DNA of 64,000 nt, taken from NCBI GenBank assembly GCA_002077065.1, contig NAJO01000049.1:238916-302915 (forward strand), read 5' to 3'. This DNA is from Cryoendolithus antarcticus. Taxonomy: Eukaryota > Ascomycota > Dothideomycetes > Cladosporiales > Cladosporiaceae. A program made the position numbers and the translations under genes. Below are positions 55,044 through 64,000 of the stretch, piece after piece (the first letter of the stretch is position 1; the number at the start of each line of letters is the position of its first letter). The notes beneath the pieces are model-generated. The model saw only the letters and a program-made list of their open reading frames with translations, made no database searches and was not told where the DNA came from.

Positions 55044-55991
55044 CTACAGCTTCGTCTTCTTCGCACCCTTCGCAACCCCACTAACAATCTCACCCCCAAG
55101 CAAAAAGTCAGGATACTGGAACCCACCCATATCCGCACCACCAACCCTCCACTGCCCACCATCGGCAACAAGCGCATGCCCATTCACGTAGCTTCCAGCC
55201 TCGGAGAATAGGTAGATCGTCGCATCCGCGATCTCCTTCACTTCTCCCCATCGTCCGAGTGGTACGCTTGCCTTGCTTCGCTTCAACGTGGCATCATCCT
55301 GCTTCGACAGTCGCTCCATTCCTTCCGTTCCGGCGATCGGACCGGGTGTAATGACGTTGCTGGTCACTCCGAGCGGGCCGAACTCAAGTGAGATAGAGTG
55401 TGCGATCTGATCTACTGCGGCCTTTGCAGCTGCAACGTGAGCTTGCAGAGGCTTGCCAGTGTAGTGGAATGTTGCTGAGACGAAGATGATCCGTCCGCCG
55501 GTGCCAGTGGGTTGAGCTTTGCCAGTATTTCTGTGCTTCTTCGCACTCTCCACGAGGTAGGGCAGCGTAGCTTTAGCAGTGTTGTAAGATCCAAGAGCAT
55601 CGATGTCCATAACAGTCTTGAACGCATTCGCGCTGAGCTGTGAGATTGGTGCTAGGAAGTTGCCCGCTGCCCCAGCGATGGCGAAGTCGATGGACCCCAG
55701 TTCCTTCGCACAGCGCTCTGCTGCCTTTGCTAGAGCTTCTGCATCGCGGACATCCACAGCGCCTAGACCAAGGACTTTGGATCCTGGGCGCGATGAAGCA
55801 ATATCTTTGGCCATCCGCTCAGTCTTCTCGACATTCCGGCCTAGAATGCATGCATTGCCGCCTAGGATCACGAAGGCGCGTACTTGAACTGAGCAGATTG
55901 TGCCTGCGCCGCCGGTGCAGAAGAGGACCTTGTCTTTGAAGATACCATCGCGCCAGACTGAGCTGAGCACCTGGTCGCGTGTTGCTGGCAT
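55044..55991 (-). CDS. sps19: Peroxisomal 2,4-dienoyl-CoA reductase (Sps19-like SDR)
   Basis: Single exon of 315 aa. The SDR Rossmann motif is CTGGAGTICSVQVRAFVILG and the second conserved block is FAIAGAAGNFLAPISQLS. The active-site region IIFVSATFHYTGKPLQAHVAAAKAAVDQ has the dienoyl-CoA reductase pattern, in which the usual YxxxK is replaced by a displaced Tyr and a Lys in AAAK. LEFGPLGVTSNVITPGPIAG is the substrate-side loop typical of DECR. The C-terminus TKL is a weak PTS1-like signal, consistent with peroxisomes. It reduces 2,4-dienoyl-CoA with NADPH so unsaturated fatty acids can be beta-oxidised. Confidence 0.87.
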   Translation of the reverse strand: MPATRDQVLSSVWRDGIFKDKVLFCTGGAGTICSVQVRAFVILGGNACILGRNVEKTERMAKDIASSRPGSKVLGLGAVDVRDAEALAKAAERCAKELGSIDFAIAGAAGNFLAPISQLSANAFKTVMDIDALGSYNTAKATLPYLVESAKKHRNTGKAQPTGTGGRIIFVSATFHYTGKPLQAHVAAAKAAVDQIAHSISLEFGPLGVTSNVITPGPIAGTEGMERLSKQDDATLKRSKASVPLGRWGEVKEIADATIYLFSEAGSYVNGHALVADGGQWRVGGADMGGFQYPDFLLGGEIVSGVAKGAKKTKL

Positions 55992-56512
55992 AGCTGTGAC
56001 GCTCGCAGATTCGGTTTTGTATTAATCACTCGAGCTGTCTGGAGCGGTGTGCTTATGATTCAGCTCAATCACCATTACTCCTTCTTTGATACAAAGGCGC
56101 TGTCAGGGCGAAAGCAAGAAGAAGAGATGCGCTGCTTCATTCGTTCCCTACCTTGGATATCACTCGGCCGTAAGTGCGACGTCCGCTTACTGTTGTTTGC
56201 GTTGTGCTGTGCGTGGCAAGGTCCATCCGCATCCTCTACCTCGGCCGTCGCTTCTCATGCCAAGCCTTTGTCCTATAAGTAAACGCCTCTCTCACGACAT
56301 ATGCATACGGCTCTCGAGGTATCGAGGACATAGCCATGTCTACGAACGCACGAGCAATACCCTCGCGAGAACACTTATCAGCTATGCGTGCCAGACGAGT
56401 GATTGCCGCAAACGGCAAACGTGAATAATCGTACTATCTCTATCTTTTTTGCCACACGGCTGGGTATCCTCCCTCACGGACGCCTCGCTAAGTTTCAAAT
56501 CACGCATGGTAT
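55992..56512. other. Spacer between sps19 start and ceg1 3' end
   Basis: About 520 nt between two - strand genes; no gene recognised. Confidence 0.4.
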
Positions 56513-57811
56513 TCAGTCGGTATACTGAGGACCATCGTCCTCATCCGCTGCCGCCGTCGCCGCAGCAGCCGCAGCTTGTTGCCGCTGTGCCTCAGCCCGC
56601 TGCCTCTCCTTCCACTCGTGAGCGTGCTGCATCTTCTGTCTCTCGAGATCCCGCGCTTTCTTCCCCTCGGCCTCACGAAGCTTCCAAGCCTCGCGGATCT
56701 TGCCTTGCTGCTGGATCAGGTCTTGCTCAGTGACACCGTCTTCGATACTTTCCATGACACTTTTGACGGTGCTGATGTGATTGGCGTCCGTCTTGTCGTC
56801 ACGGAAGCGTGGCACGCCGTTGTCGAGCTTCGGTCGCCACTTCTTCAGATCTGCATCTAGCCAGCATTCGACGATTCTATGATCGAACATCTCGTTCTGC
56901 ACTTTCATCGCTTCCCACTCCTTATCAGTCACGTAGAGGTCTGCGTATCTCTTGTAGTCATTGTCGCCATAATTGACTAGCAGCTCGATCTCTGGCTTTG
57001 CATCCCAGTCTTCGTACTCCCCGTCGGCATCCTCAGTCATAGGAAAGCCAACGATCTGCAGGCGGAAGTCGATGGTGTTCTCATGAGGTGGCTTCCACTT
57101 CAGGATATGCTGATCTGTGCCAGGTATGTACGGCGTGGTCTTGCACGTGAAGATCAGCCCATCGTTGCCGTGCGGCAGCTTGGGCAAAACCTCGCCGAAC
57201 ATGAAGTCAATGGCATACGGCAGCTGCATCTTCTTTAGCTCGAGATGAAAGGGCTGCTGTGCGACGTCTTCCGGATACGCCTTCTTCAGCTCCTTCCAAG
57301 GTGTGTATATGAAGGCTTCGCACTTTCCGATGCGAATATCGAGTGTGCGGTCCATAATGCTCTTCCCGTCCATGCACAGGCAATCGAAGATAAGGTACAT
57401 CAGCTTTGATGAGCCGTCCGAATATGTCTGACGTACCAGCTCGCCGTCCAGTATGGTGCCGATATGAAACCTGCCCAGTTCTCCCTGCAGCGGCATGTGC
57501 ATCATTCCACCTTTGACATGCCAGTAGTCATTCTTGCGATCAATGAGGAACTGTAGCTCGAGCGGCGGCCGACCAGCTTCTACATGCTGCGCCAGATACA
57601 TCAGACATCGTATGCCATCCGTCTTTTCGCACAGGTAGTAGTCTGTCCGTTGCAACTCGAGGAAGTGCGATCGCGCGAATGAGACTGGTTGTGCGCCGGG
57701 GAAGTTGATATTCTGTCGCCCGAGGAGGTCGGCAACGCTTTGGCGGTGGAAGTAAGCTTCATCGGGTAAGATTTTGTTTGCAATGTCCTCGAGCCGCACT
57801 GAGGAGCCCAT
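56513..57811 (-). CDS. ceg1: mRNA guanylyltransferase (capping enzyme alpha subunit, Ceg1)
   Basis: Single exon of 432 aa from the ATG at 57811 (the frame is open further up, but this ATG precedes the conserved fold). The nucleotidyltransferase signature is YYLCEKTDGIRCLMYL with the GMP-accepting Lys63 in K-T-D-G-I-R. Other motifs: FLIDRKNDYW, GTILDGELV, YLIFDCLCMDGKSI, NDGLIFTCKTTPY and HILKWKPP. After the OB-fold (IVECWLDADLKKWRPK) the tail is Ala/Gln/Glu-rich and helical. It transfers GMP to the 5' diphosphate of nascent mRNA in the nucleus, bound to the Pol II CTD. It is essential in yeast, yet here lies only about 6 kb from the telomere array. Confidence 0.93.
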   Translation of the reverse strand: MGSSVRLEDIANKILPDEAYFHRQSVADLLGRQNINFPGAQPVSFARSHFLELQRTDYYLCEKTDGIRCLMYLAQHVEAGRPPLELQFLIDRKNDYWHVKGGMMHMPLQGELGRFHIGTILDGELVRQTYSDGSSKLMYLIFDCLCMDGKSIMDRTLDIRIGKCEAFIYTPWKELKKAYPEDVAQQPFHLELKKMQLPYAIDFMFGEVLPKLPHGNDGLIFTCKTTPYIPGTDQHILKWKPPHENTIDFRLQIVGFPMTEDADGEYEDWDAKPEIELLVNYGDNDYKRYADLYVTDKEWEAMKVQNEMFDHRIVECWLDADLKKWRPKLDNGVPRFRDDKTDANHISTVKSVMESIEDGVTEQDLIQQQGKIREAWKLREAEGKKARDLERQKMQHAHEWKERQRAEAQRQQAAAAAATAAADEDDGPQYTD

Positions 57812-58763
57812 GGTGCTCCGTACCTCAGCACAAGAGAAGCCTGGCTTTGCGACCTGGTGGCTGTAGCCCGCGAGCCTGTAGCCTCGACACCTCGACACCT
57901 CCAACCCAATTGAAGGTGCCCAGTCGCACAGCACGACTCGTGTATGGTTCTATCTCGCAGCGAGTGACGTGTGTTATGTCACTTCGTCAATGTTGTCGTT
58001 GTCACTGATCGCGTGCGATGCTCACTCATGTTATGACTGCACAGCTCACTGCCGTCGACTTCAATTGGATGGAGCGGACAAATACCGGCGGAGACGAACC
58101 CTGCAAAACTGTAACCTTACTCTTATTTGGACACGTGCGTCATCAAGCTTGGACTCTGCATGTACCCCAGAAATGTCATTTCGACACAGGGAGATCGAAG
58201 AAAATGTTCTTGCTCACACACGATCGCTGCAATGATCGATCCGACAGCGACCACAGTGCTTCAATGCCGTCGCATTGATCACCAATGCTCTCGCCACGTC
58301 GTCCTTCCAGGTAGCCGATACCAGTTATGTGCCGTCGAGATGCTTGGCTGCAGCAGTGACACGCTCAACACAAGATTGCTGTACGTGAAGCTCAAACTCT
58401 CACGGCAATGCTGCCCTGCTACGTAATGCGTGCGATGCCACTCTCATATGTTCCAGCACCGCCAAACATGGCAGAGGAGTATCAGTCTCATCTCAGTCAA
58501 GCATTGCAGCGCAGTCCCCTCGCCGCATCTGCCTTTACTTCTCTAACAGTCCGAATATTCCTATGCTGCTTTGAGAGTACAGCGGATTTACGACCTTGCG
58601 CCTGTGAGAGACAGCAGACGTTCTGAGGCCCTGACCTCACCATCTGGACTCTCACAACACGGCAGTGTAGGATCTCACTTCTCGGGGCAAGGTAATCGGA
58701 GCTGTGTTAACGAGTCAGATCTCCGGAGAAGCACAGAAATATCACTCGAAGGAGGTCGCCCAG
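57812..58763. promoter_or_regulatory. Divergent region between ceg1 and the CSC1-type channel gene
   Basis: 952 nt between the two start codons; no gene recognised. Short frames only. Confidence 0.4.
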
Positions 58764-61449
58764 ATGTCTCAGCAGACTGGCAGCAACAGGAACGCGCAAG
58801 GCTCGTCCCTCTCAGCCTTGATCTCGACTCTCGCACCGATATTTGTCGGTGCATCCGTTGCTTTTCTGGCCTTTTTATTCCTCCGGCGTCGCTATGATCG
58901 AGTCTACGTGCCACGGACGTACCTGTCTACTCTCGACAAGAGCCAACTCTCACCAAAACCAGCAAGCTCGTTGTTCGGATGGATCTCATCATACACCTCA
59001 ATTCAAGATGAGCACGTACTTGCTCATTCGTCGCTCGACAATTACCTCTGGCTGCGCTTCTTCAAGATGCTCGCCGTCATGTCCTTCATTGGATGCCTAA
59101 TCACCTGGCCCGTACTGTTTCCCATCGCAGCGACGGGCGGCGGAGGGGAGACCGGCATCGACATACTCTCCTTCAGCAACGTCAATGGCGTGGGACGCTA
59201 CTTTGCCTTCGCCATCATGTCCTGGGTGTTCCTGGGCTTCGCTATGTTCTTGATCTCTCGTGAGACTATACTCTTCGTCAACCTCCGCCAAGCTTATCTC
59301 TTGTCACCGTACAGCGTCAGCCGAATCTCGTCCAGGACTGTGCTATTCGTGGATGTGCCCGAGTACTATCGCAACGAAAAGCACATCCGTGAGATGATGC
59401 GCAATGTCAACACTGTATGGCTCACACATGACCCGGAAGATCTGGCTGACAAGGTCGATGATCAAATCGACGCCATCCAGAAGCTCGAGAAAGCAGAAAC
59501 GAAGCTCATCGCTGGCTCACTCAAACAGCATGCTAAGAAGCAGAACAAGAACAAGAACGAAGGCACTGATGGTCCTACTGAAGACGATATTCGGGCCATG
59601 AAGCGACCTACCCACCGTCTCAAGCCTCTCATCGGTAAGAAGGTGGACACTATTGACTGGGCACGTCGAGAGTTGCATGATCTTGCGACCACCATCTCCC
59701 GAGATCAGCACGAGTTCCGTCAGAGCGGAGCCAAAGAATCAGCAATCTTTGTCGAGTTCGAGACTGTGGCTGCCGCCCAAATCGCCTTCCAGCAAGTCAT
59801 ACACCAACAACCGCTACACTTCACGGCGAAAGAGATTGGTATGACGCCGGACATGGTCAACTGGGACAACGTTACACTGCCCTGGTGGAATGTCAAGCTC
59901 AAGACTGCGCTCGGCACCGCCTTCATGGCCTTCCTCTGTCTATTCTGGACCATCCCCGTCGCATTCGTCGGTGTCCTAACCAACGTCAACTACCTCACGG
60001 ACACGCTGCCGTGGCTCAGCTTCATCAACAGTATTCCTCAACAGATTATGGGTGTCGTCACAGGCTTGCTCCCTGTACTGCTGCTTGCGATCTTGATGAA
60101 GCTGGTACCAATCATCGGAACAGCCATCGCCAACACATTTGAGCCCACGCAGAAGGCAGTGCAGATGCGAGTGCAGAGTTGGTACTTTGCCTTCGAAGTG
60201 ATACAAGTCTTCCTCATCACGACGTTTACGTCCGGCGCATCCGCAGTCGTCTCTCAAGTCATTCAGGACCCGCTTGGAGCACCACAGTTGTTGGCAAAGA
60301 ACTTGCCGAAGGCATCGACGTTCTACATTTGCTACTTTATTCTGTTCGGTCTCGCTACTGCGGCGATGCAGATCTTAAACATCATGCCACTGTTGTTCTG
60401 CATGATACTAGGTAAGGTGCTGGATAAGACACCACGGAAGAAGTACAATCGATCCGGATTGCTTGATGGTATCAAGTGGGCAGTCTTCTACCCCAAGTAC
60501 ACCAATCTCGGAGTTATAGGTACGCATGACACGGCTCTCCCGGCGCAGGCACACTCACTGACGTATCACAGCACTCGCATACTCATGCATCGCGCCACTT
60601 GTGCTCGGCTTCGCCACTGTCGGGTTCACCCTCCTATATCTCGCCTTCCGCTACAATGTCATATACACGCTCGGCACCACTGTCGACACCCGAGGCGAAG
60701 CTTACGCGCGAGCCTTGCAACAACTCACGGTCGGCATCTACCTCTCCGAGTTTTGTCTCATTGGCCTCTTCGCGATCGGAGTCGGCGATAACCGCCTCAG
60801 CCTTGGTCCATTGATCCTAGAGATCATTCTGTTCGTCGCTACTATCCTTTACCACATGCAATTCCGCAAGGCAATGGGCAAGCTCGTCGTGTCACTGCCA
60901 GGTGATCTACTTGCCGAAGAGACTCGCAATAAGCACGGCGATGGCGAGCTCGAGAAGGGCGACACCCCACGACACGGTCGCAATCTTGACGTACAGCGAC
61001 CAGCAACCGGTTCCGAGTCCTCCGACACGACTGTGTTCCAGGTCCCGCAATCAGCTGCACCTCCACCAAAGCAGTCTGGCATCGCAGGCAAGGTCAAGGA
61101 GTTCTTCTTCCCTTCGACGTACGCCTCCGCTGCGGTGCTCAGCAAGCATGTCCTGTCGCCGCATCTCGCCCGTCCTGTGCGCACGTTCACCCAATCTGAG
61201 CGCGAGGAAGCTTACATGCACCCTGCGCTTCGCACCGATGGAGCAGTCGTTTGGATCGCGAGGGATGAGTACGGACTGAGCTGGAAGGAAGTGCAGGAGT
61301 CGCGACGGGTGATCGGGGAGGGTGTGAATGTCACGAATCAGGGCGCGCGGTTTGACGAGAAGGGGAGTGTCGCGCTTGAGGAGGGCTATGTAGCGCCTGC
61401 GTCGGTGAACGGGAGCAGAAGGATTACGGGCGGGTACGACCTGTACTAG
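58764..61449 (+). CDS. Calcium-permeable stress-gated cation channel, CSC1/TMEM63 (DUF221) family
   Basis: Two exons, 58764-60519 and 60572-61449, with a 52-nt intron (GTACGC..CTGAC..CACAG) give 877 aa. N-terminal membrane segments and the LRRRYDRVYVPRTYLS stretch match the RSN1_TM domain. A cytosolic domain follows (LFVDVPEYYRNEKHIREMM; a Lys/Asn-rich insert; AIFVEFETVAAAQIAFQQ; PDMVNWDNVTLPWW). The channel core RSN1_7TM follows with at least eight membrane segments (FINSIPQQIMGVVTGLLPVL, FEVIQVFLITTFTSGASAVV, YFILFGLATAAMQILNIMPL). The tail is cytosolic, Ser/Thr-rich. These proteins are osmosensitive or mechanosensitive cation channels of the plasma membrane or, for Phm7/Rsn1 relatives, the ER/exocytic route. 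This is the last gene before the telomere. Confidence 0.92.
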
Positions 61450-61554
61450 TCGCACTCGTAGAACAGTCGCGACAAAGGGTGCACTCTAAATCTATAGCTC
61501 TGAAATACGTTCTATCATCGCCGCTACTTATTGTTATCGCTTCGACACGAGGAC

Positions 61555-61735
61555 GCCGCTTAGTGTCGCGTATGTCGCTCGCGTACGTCGTTCGCTATCT
61601 CGTCGCTCGCCGTCTCGTCTCTCGTGCTCTTGTCGTCGCTCGTCCTCTCGCTACGTACCCTCTCGCTACGTGCCCTCTCGCCGCTCGCTCTCGCCTCGCC
61701 TACTCTTATCGCTCGCTCTCTCGGACGTCGTATAA
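61555..61735 (+). repeat. Pyrimidine-rich simple-sequence zone (CTCG/TCGCT units)
   Basis: A run of irregular TCGCT, CTCG and TCTCGC units fills the space between the last gene and the AT-rich block. The + strand is almost free of purine runs. Short frames through it are composition artefacts. Confidence 0.7.
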
Positions 61736-61739
61736 GACT

Positions 61740-63874
61740 CCCTATATATTTCGTAGATAATTTAAGAGAGCGAGTAATCTAAGAGAGATATATTTTCGAG
61801 TTACTAGGCGTAGGCTAAGCGAACTCGAGCCGTAGATCCTCTAGTAACTAATTAGCGTAACCCTAGTATAAATCCCTATACCTAACCCTACTACTACCTA
61901 AGCCCTAACTCTATATACTTACTATATAGCTCTATATACTCTAACCCTACTATATATATAGGACCTAGCCTTATCCTACTTATTACCTACTTTCCTATCT
62001 ATCCTTATAACTAATCTACGAGCGAATACGCCCGTCTTTGCTTAAATCCTTATATAAAGTTTACGGCTTAGTATGCTCGAGGTACCTATCTTCGCTTACC
62101 TACGTTCGTTCATAATACCGTACTTTAATACGCTATTCCTATATAGCTACGATATTATTACTAATTTCCTATAACCCCCTATCGTCCGTTTATCGATAGC
62201 TAGTCGTACGTATTTACTATCGCTATAGGGTTATCCCCGGTTTTAGGTAAAGCCGACTTTAAGGTATCGCTAAGCCTAAGGCTAGTAGGTAAGACTTCGC
62301 CTAATAGTATAAAAAATGTGGTTTTTACTAAAACCACGTCGAAATTTTTTAAAAACCACGACTTTTTCGAAAATTCTTAAGGTCGCTAGGTTATAGACGG
62401 GGTCTTTAGAATCCGAGTCCGTAGAAAGGTTTCTAGGGTCGATTATAGTCTATTTAGCATAAAACCCTATAGGGTTCCTACTAAAACTCGAGGAGATAAT
62501 AATATTTAAAGATATAATTTCTAGAGGTTATATTCGAGACGGGGTTGTTAGAATAGCGACTAGGTAACTAAAATCCGAGTACGTAGATCGATTCTATAGA
62601 TATTAAATAGTATATTTACTATATAGTAGTAGAGGGTTACCTAATATACTCGAGGAGTTACGTAAGGTAGAAGTTTAGAGGAGAGAGTAGAATCTAGAAC
62701 TAGTTCTAGATATATAGACTAGGTAACTAGAATCCGAGTACGTAGATCGATTCTATAGATATAAGATAGTATATTTACTATATAATAGTAAGGGGTTACC
62801 TACTATACTTAAGGTATTATATAAGATACTATAGAAAACTTTAAAGAGATATACCTACGCCTAGGGTAGAGATATTATTCTCGGATAAATTATAGGATAG
62901 TATACGTAGAAAAGGCTATATAAATATACTACTTAATATTATATATACTACTTAGCTATAGCGCTAGAACTAGACCGCCCGTTTTAGTATAAACTATACT
63001 ACTATAGGCTTTATTAAGAGGAATACTATAGATATAGCCTAGCTATCTTAATAATAGACTCTAATAGACTAGGATTAGATATTAGACTTAGTTATAGAGT
63101 AATAAACTTTAGGAAAGAGTATATAGTAGGCGTAAAGACCTTAGTACCCTTATACTAAATTAAGGTTAATCCTTACCCTAGAGAATTAGTAGGATATATA
63201 GACTAGTTCTTTATATCGATATAGAGCGTATTTAGAGATATATAGTATAACGTATAAACCTAGACTATAGTACTAGAGACCGACTTACCCTAGACTATAT
63301 ATTCTATTTACTTAAAGTTTATAGAGAGATATTAAATCCTAGAGAGTAGCTATAAATCTCGGATCTTATCCCTAGAATAACCAAGACCTAGGAAACTCTA
63401 AAATCGAAAGAACTAAGTCTATAGCTAGAATATTGAGAGAACCCTAGATAATAACCTTATCTATCTAAATTATCTAAAAGTAGATACCTCTAAATAGGAA
63501 TATCTCTACGAGTATTAGGTTTTAAGAGATAAATAGTAGATCGGAGAGTAGCTTAGGCTTAGCTCTATAATATTAGATATTAAGAACTTAGTATATCGAT
63601 AGGACTAGATATATACTAAAACCGGTAATAATAAGCGCTCTAGGCTATCTAAACTATCTAGATCTAGATAGGTAAGCTCTTCTATATAGTATAGCTTCCT
63701 CCCTCTACTCCTTTAGGCTTCCTATACTCTCGAAAATGCCGGGCCCTCCTAAGTAAGACTTTATTTAGTCTTAGACTTTCTTTACTAATACCTTATTAGA
63801 GGTACCGCCGTCCGTACCGGGATTCCGAATAAGGTTAAGAAACCTTTAATCGAGGAATGTCTTCGAAGGAACGA
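61740..63874. repeat. RIP-mutated AT-rich subtelomeric block
   Basis: Base composition shifts abruptly to TA-rich. Long stretches (for example 62821-62940, 62941-63000 and 63181-63240) contain no CA and no TG dinucleotide, while CG is still common. This is the footprint of repeat-induced point mutation (C to T at CpA). No frame longer than about 60 codons survives. The original element is not recognisable to me. Confidence 0.85.
62400..62820. repeat. Three diverged ~160-bp tandem repeat units
   Basis: The word AATCCGAGT recurs at 62410, 62572 and 62731 (spacing 162 and 159). After it each copy continues with GTAGA, a GATTATAG/GATTCTATAG-like word, TATTTA and a TAGGGTT/GGGTTACCT block. Copies two and three are nearly identical over ~90 bp; copy one is more diverged. 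Confidence 0.75.
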
Positions 63875-64000
63875 TAGGGTTAGGGTTAGGGTTAGGGTTA
63901 GGGTTAGGGTTAGGGTTAGGGTTAGGGTTAGGGTTAGGGTTAGGGTTAGGGTTAGGGTTAGGGTTAGGGTTAGGGTTAGGGTTAGGGTTAGGGTTAGGGT
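63875..64000 (+). repeat. Telomere: 21 TTAGGG repeats
   Basis: Uninterrupted TAGGGT/TTAGGG units run from 63875 to the last base, G-strand reading outward. This marks the chromosome or contig end. Confidence 0.98.

Noticed and set aside
61479..61760. 93-codon + strand frame after the channel gene
   Set aside because: Produced by the CTCG/TCGCT simple-sequence zone; low-complexity and without homology.
1..64000. CRISPR array, integrase, intact transposon or biosynthetic cluster
   Set aside because: No regularly spaced repeats, no transposase or integrase motif and no synthase-type genes seen; the genome is eukaryotic.

Overview
The window is the end of a filamentous ascomycete (Pezizomycotina) chromosome; a Dothideomycete of the Mycosphaerellales/Capnodiales type is my best inference. 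The evidence is: genes split by short introns (about 45-120 nt) with GT..AG ends and CTAAC/CTGAC branch sites; typical Pezizomycotina families (Snx41, Set9, Atg33, GH55, Psr1-like phosphatase); an intron-containing nuclear tRNA gene; an AT-rich block stripped of CpA/TpG as repeat-induced point mutation (RIP) leaves; and a terminal array of 21 TTAGGG repeats at 63875-64000. The right edge is therefore a chromosome or contig end.

Layout. 1-31 kb is gene-dense housekeeping DNA: a 5'-truncated glycogen-targeting PP1 subunit, a FAD dehydrogenase, a Psr1-type phosphatase, an OGFr-domain gene with a one-base frameshift, Snx41, mitochondrial uL14m, an unknown protein, the Ess1/Pin1 prolyl isomerase, Swc2 (SWR1 complex) divergent from Set9 (H4K20 methyltransferase), an unknown Gly/Met-rich protein and Rpb9. 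Then come an aquaglyceroporin and a glycerol kinase, divergently arranged, and a sterol-isomerase-type EBP protein. 32.1-37.8 kb is gene-poor: unrecognised, protein-like blocks in shifting frames and short degenerate repeats, probably decayed genes. 37.8-39.7 kb holds a Gly/Ser/Asp/Asn-rich repeat protein and a tRNA-Asn. 41-49 kb holds a secreted GH55 glucanase, a membrane protein of unknown function and a xylose reductase. 49.7-61.4 kb holds a Ppn2-like polyphosphatase, a small divergent SET protein, Cbp3 divergent from Atg33, Sps19-like dienoyl-CoA reductase, the mRNA guanylyltransferase Ceg1 and a CSC1-type cation channel. 61.45-64 kb is a short subtelomere: a pyrimidine-rich simple-sequence zone, a RIP-mutated AT-rich block with a three-copy ~160-bp repeat, then the telomere.

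Functional links. Glycerol entry (aquaglyceroporin) and phosphorylation (glycerol kinase) sit side by side. Three divergent promoters pair related genes: Swc2/Set9 (chromatin), Cbp3/Atg33 (mitochondrial quality), aquaglyceroporin/glycerol kinase. Gene models below were spliced by hand from reading frames and splice signals; homology names come from recognising conserved motifs, not from a database search. I found no CRISPR array, intact transposon or secondary-metabolite cluster.
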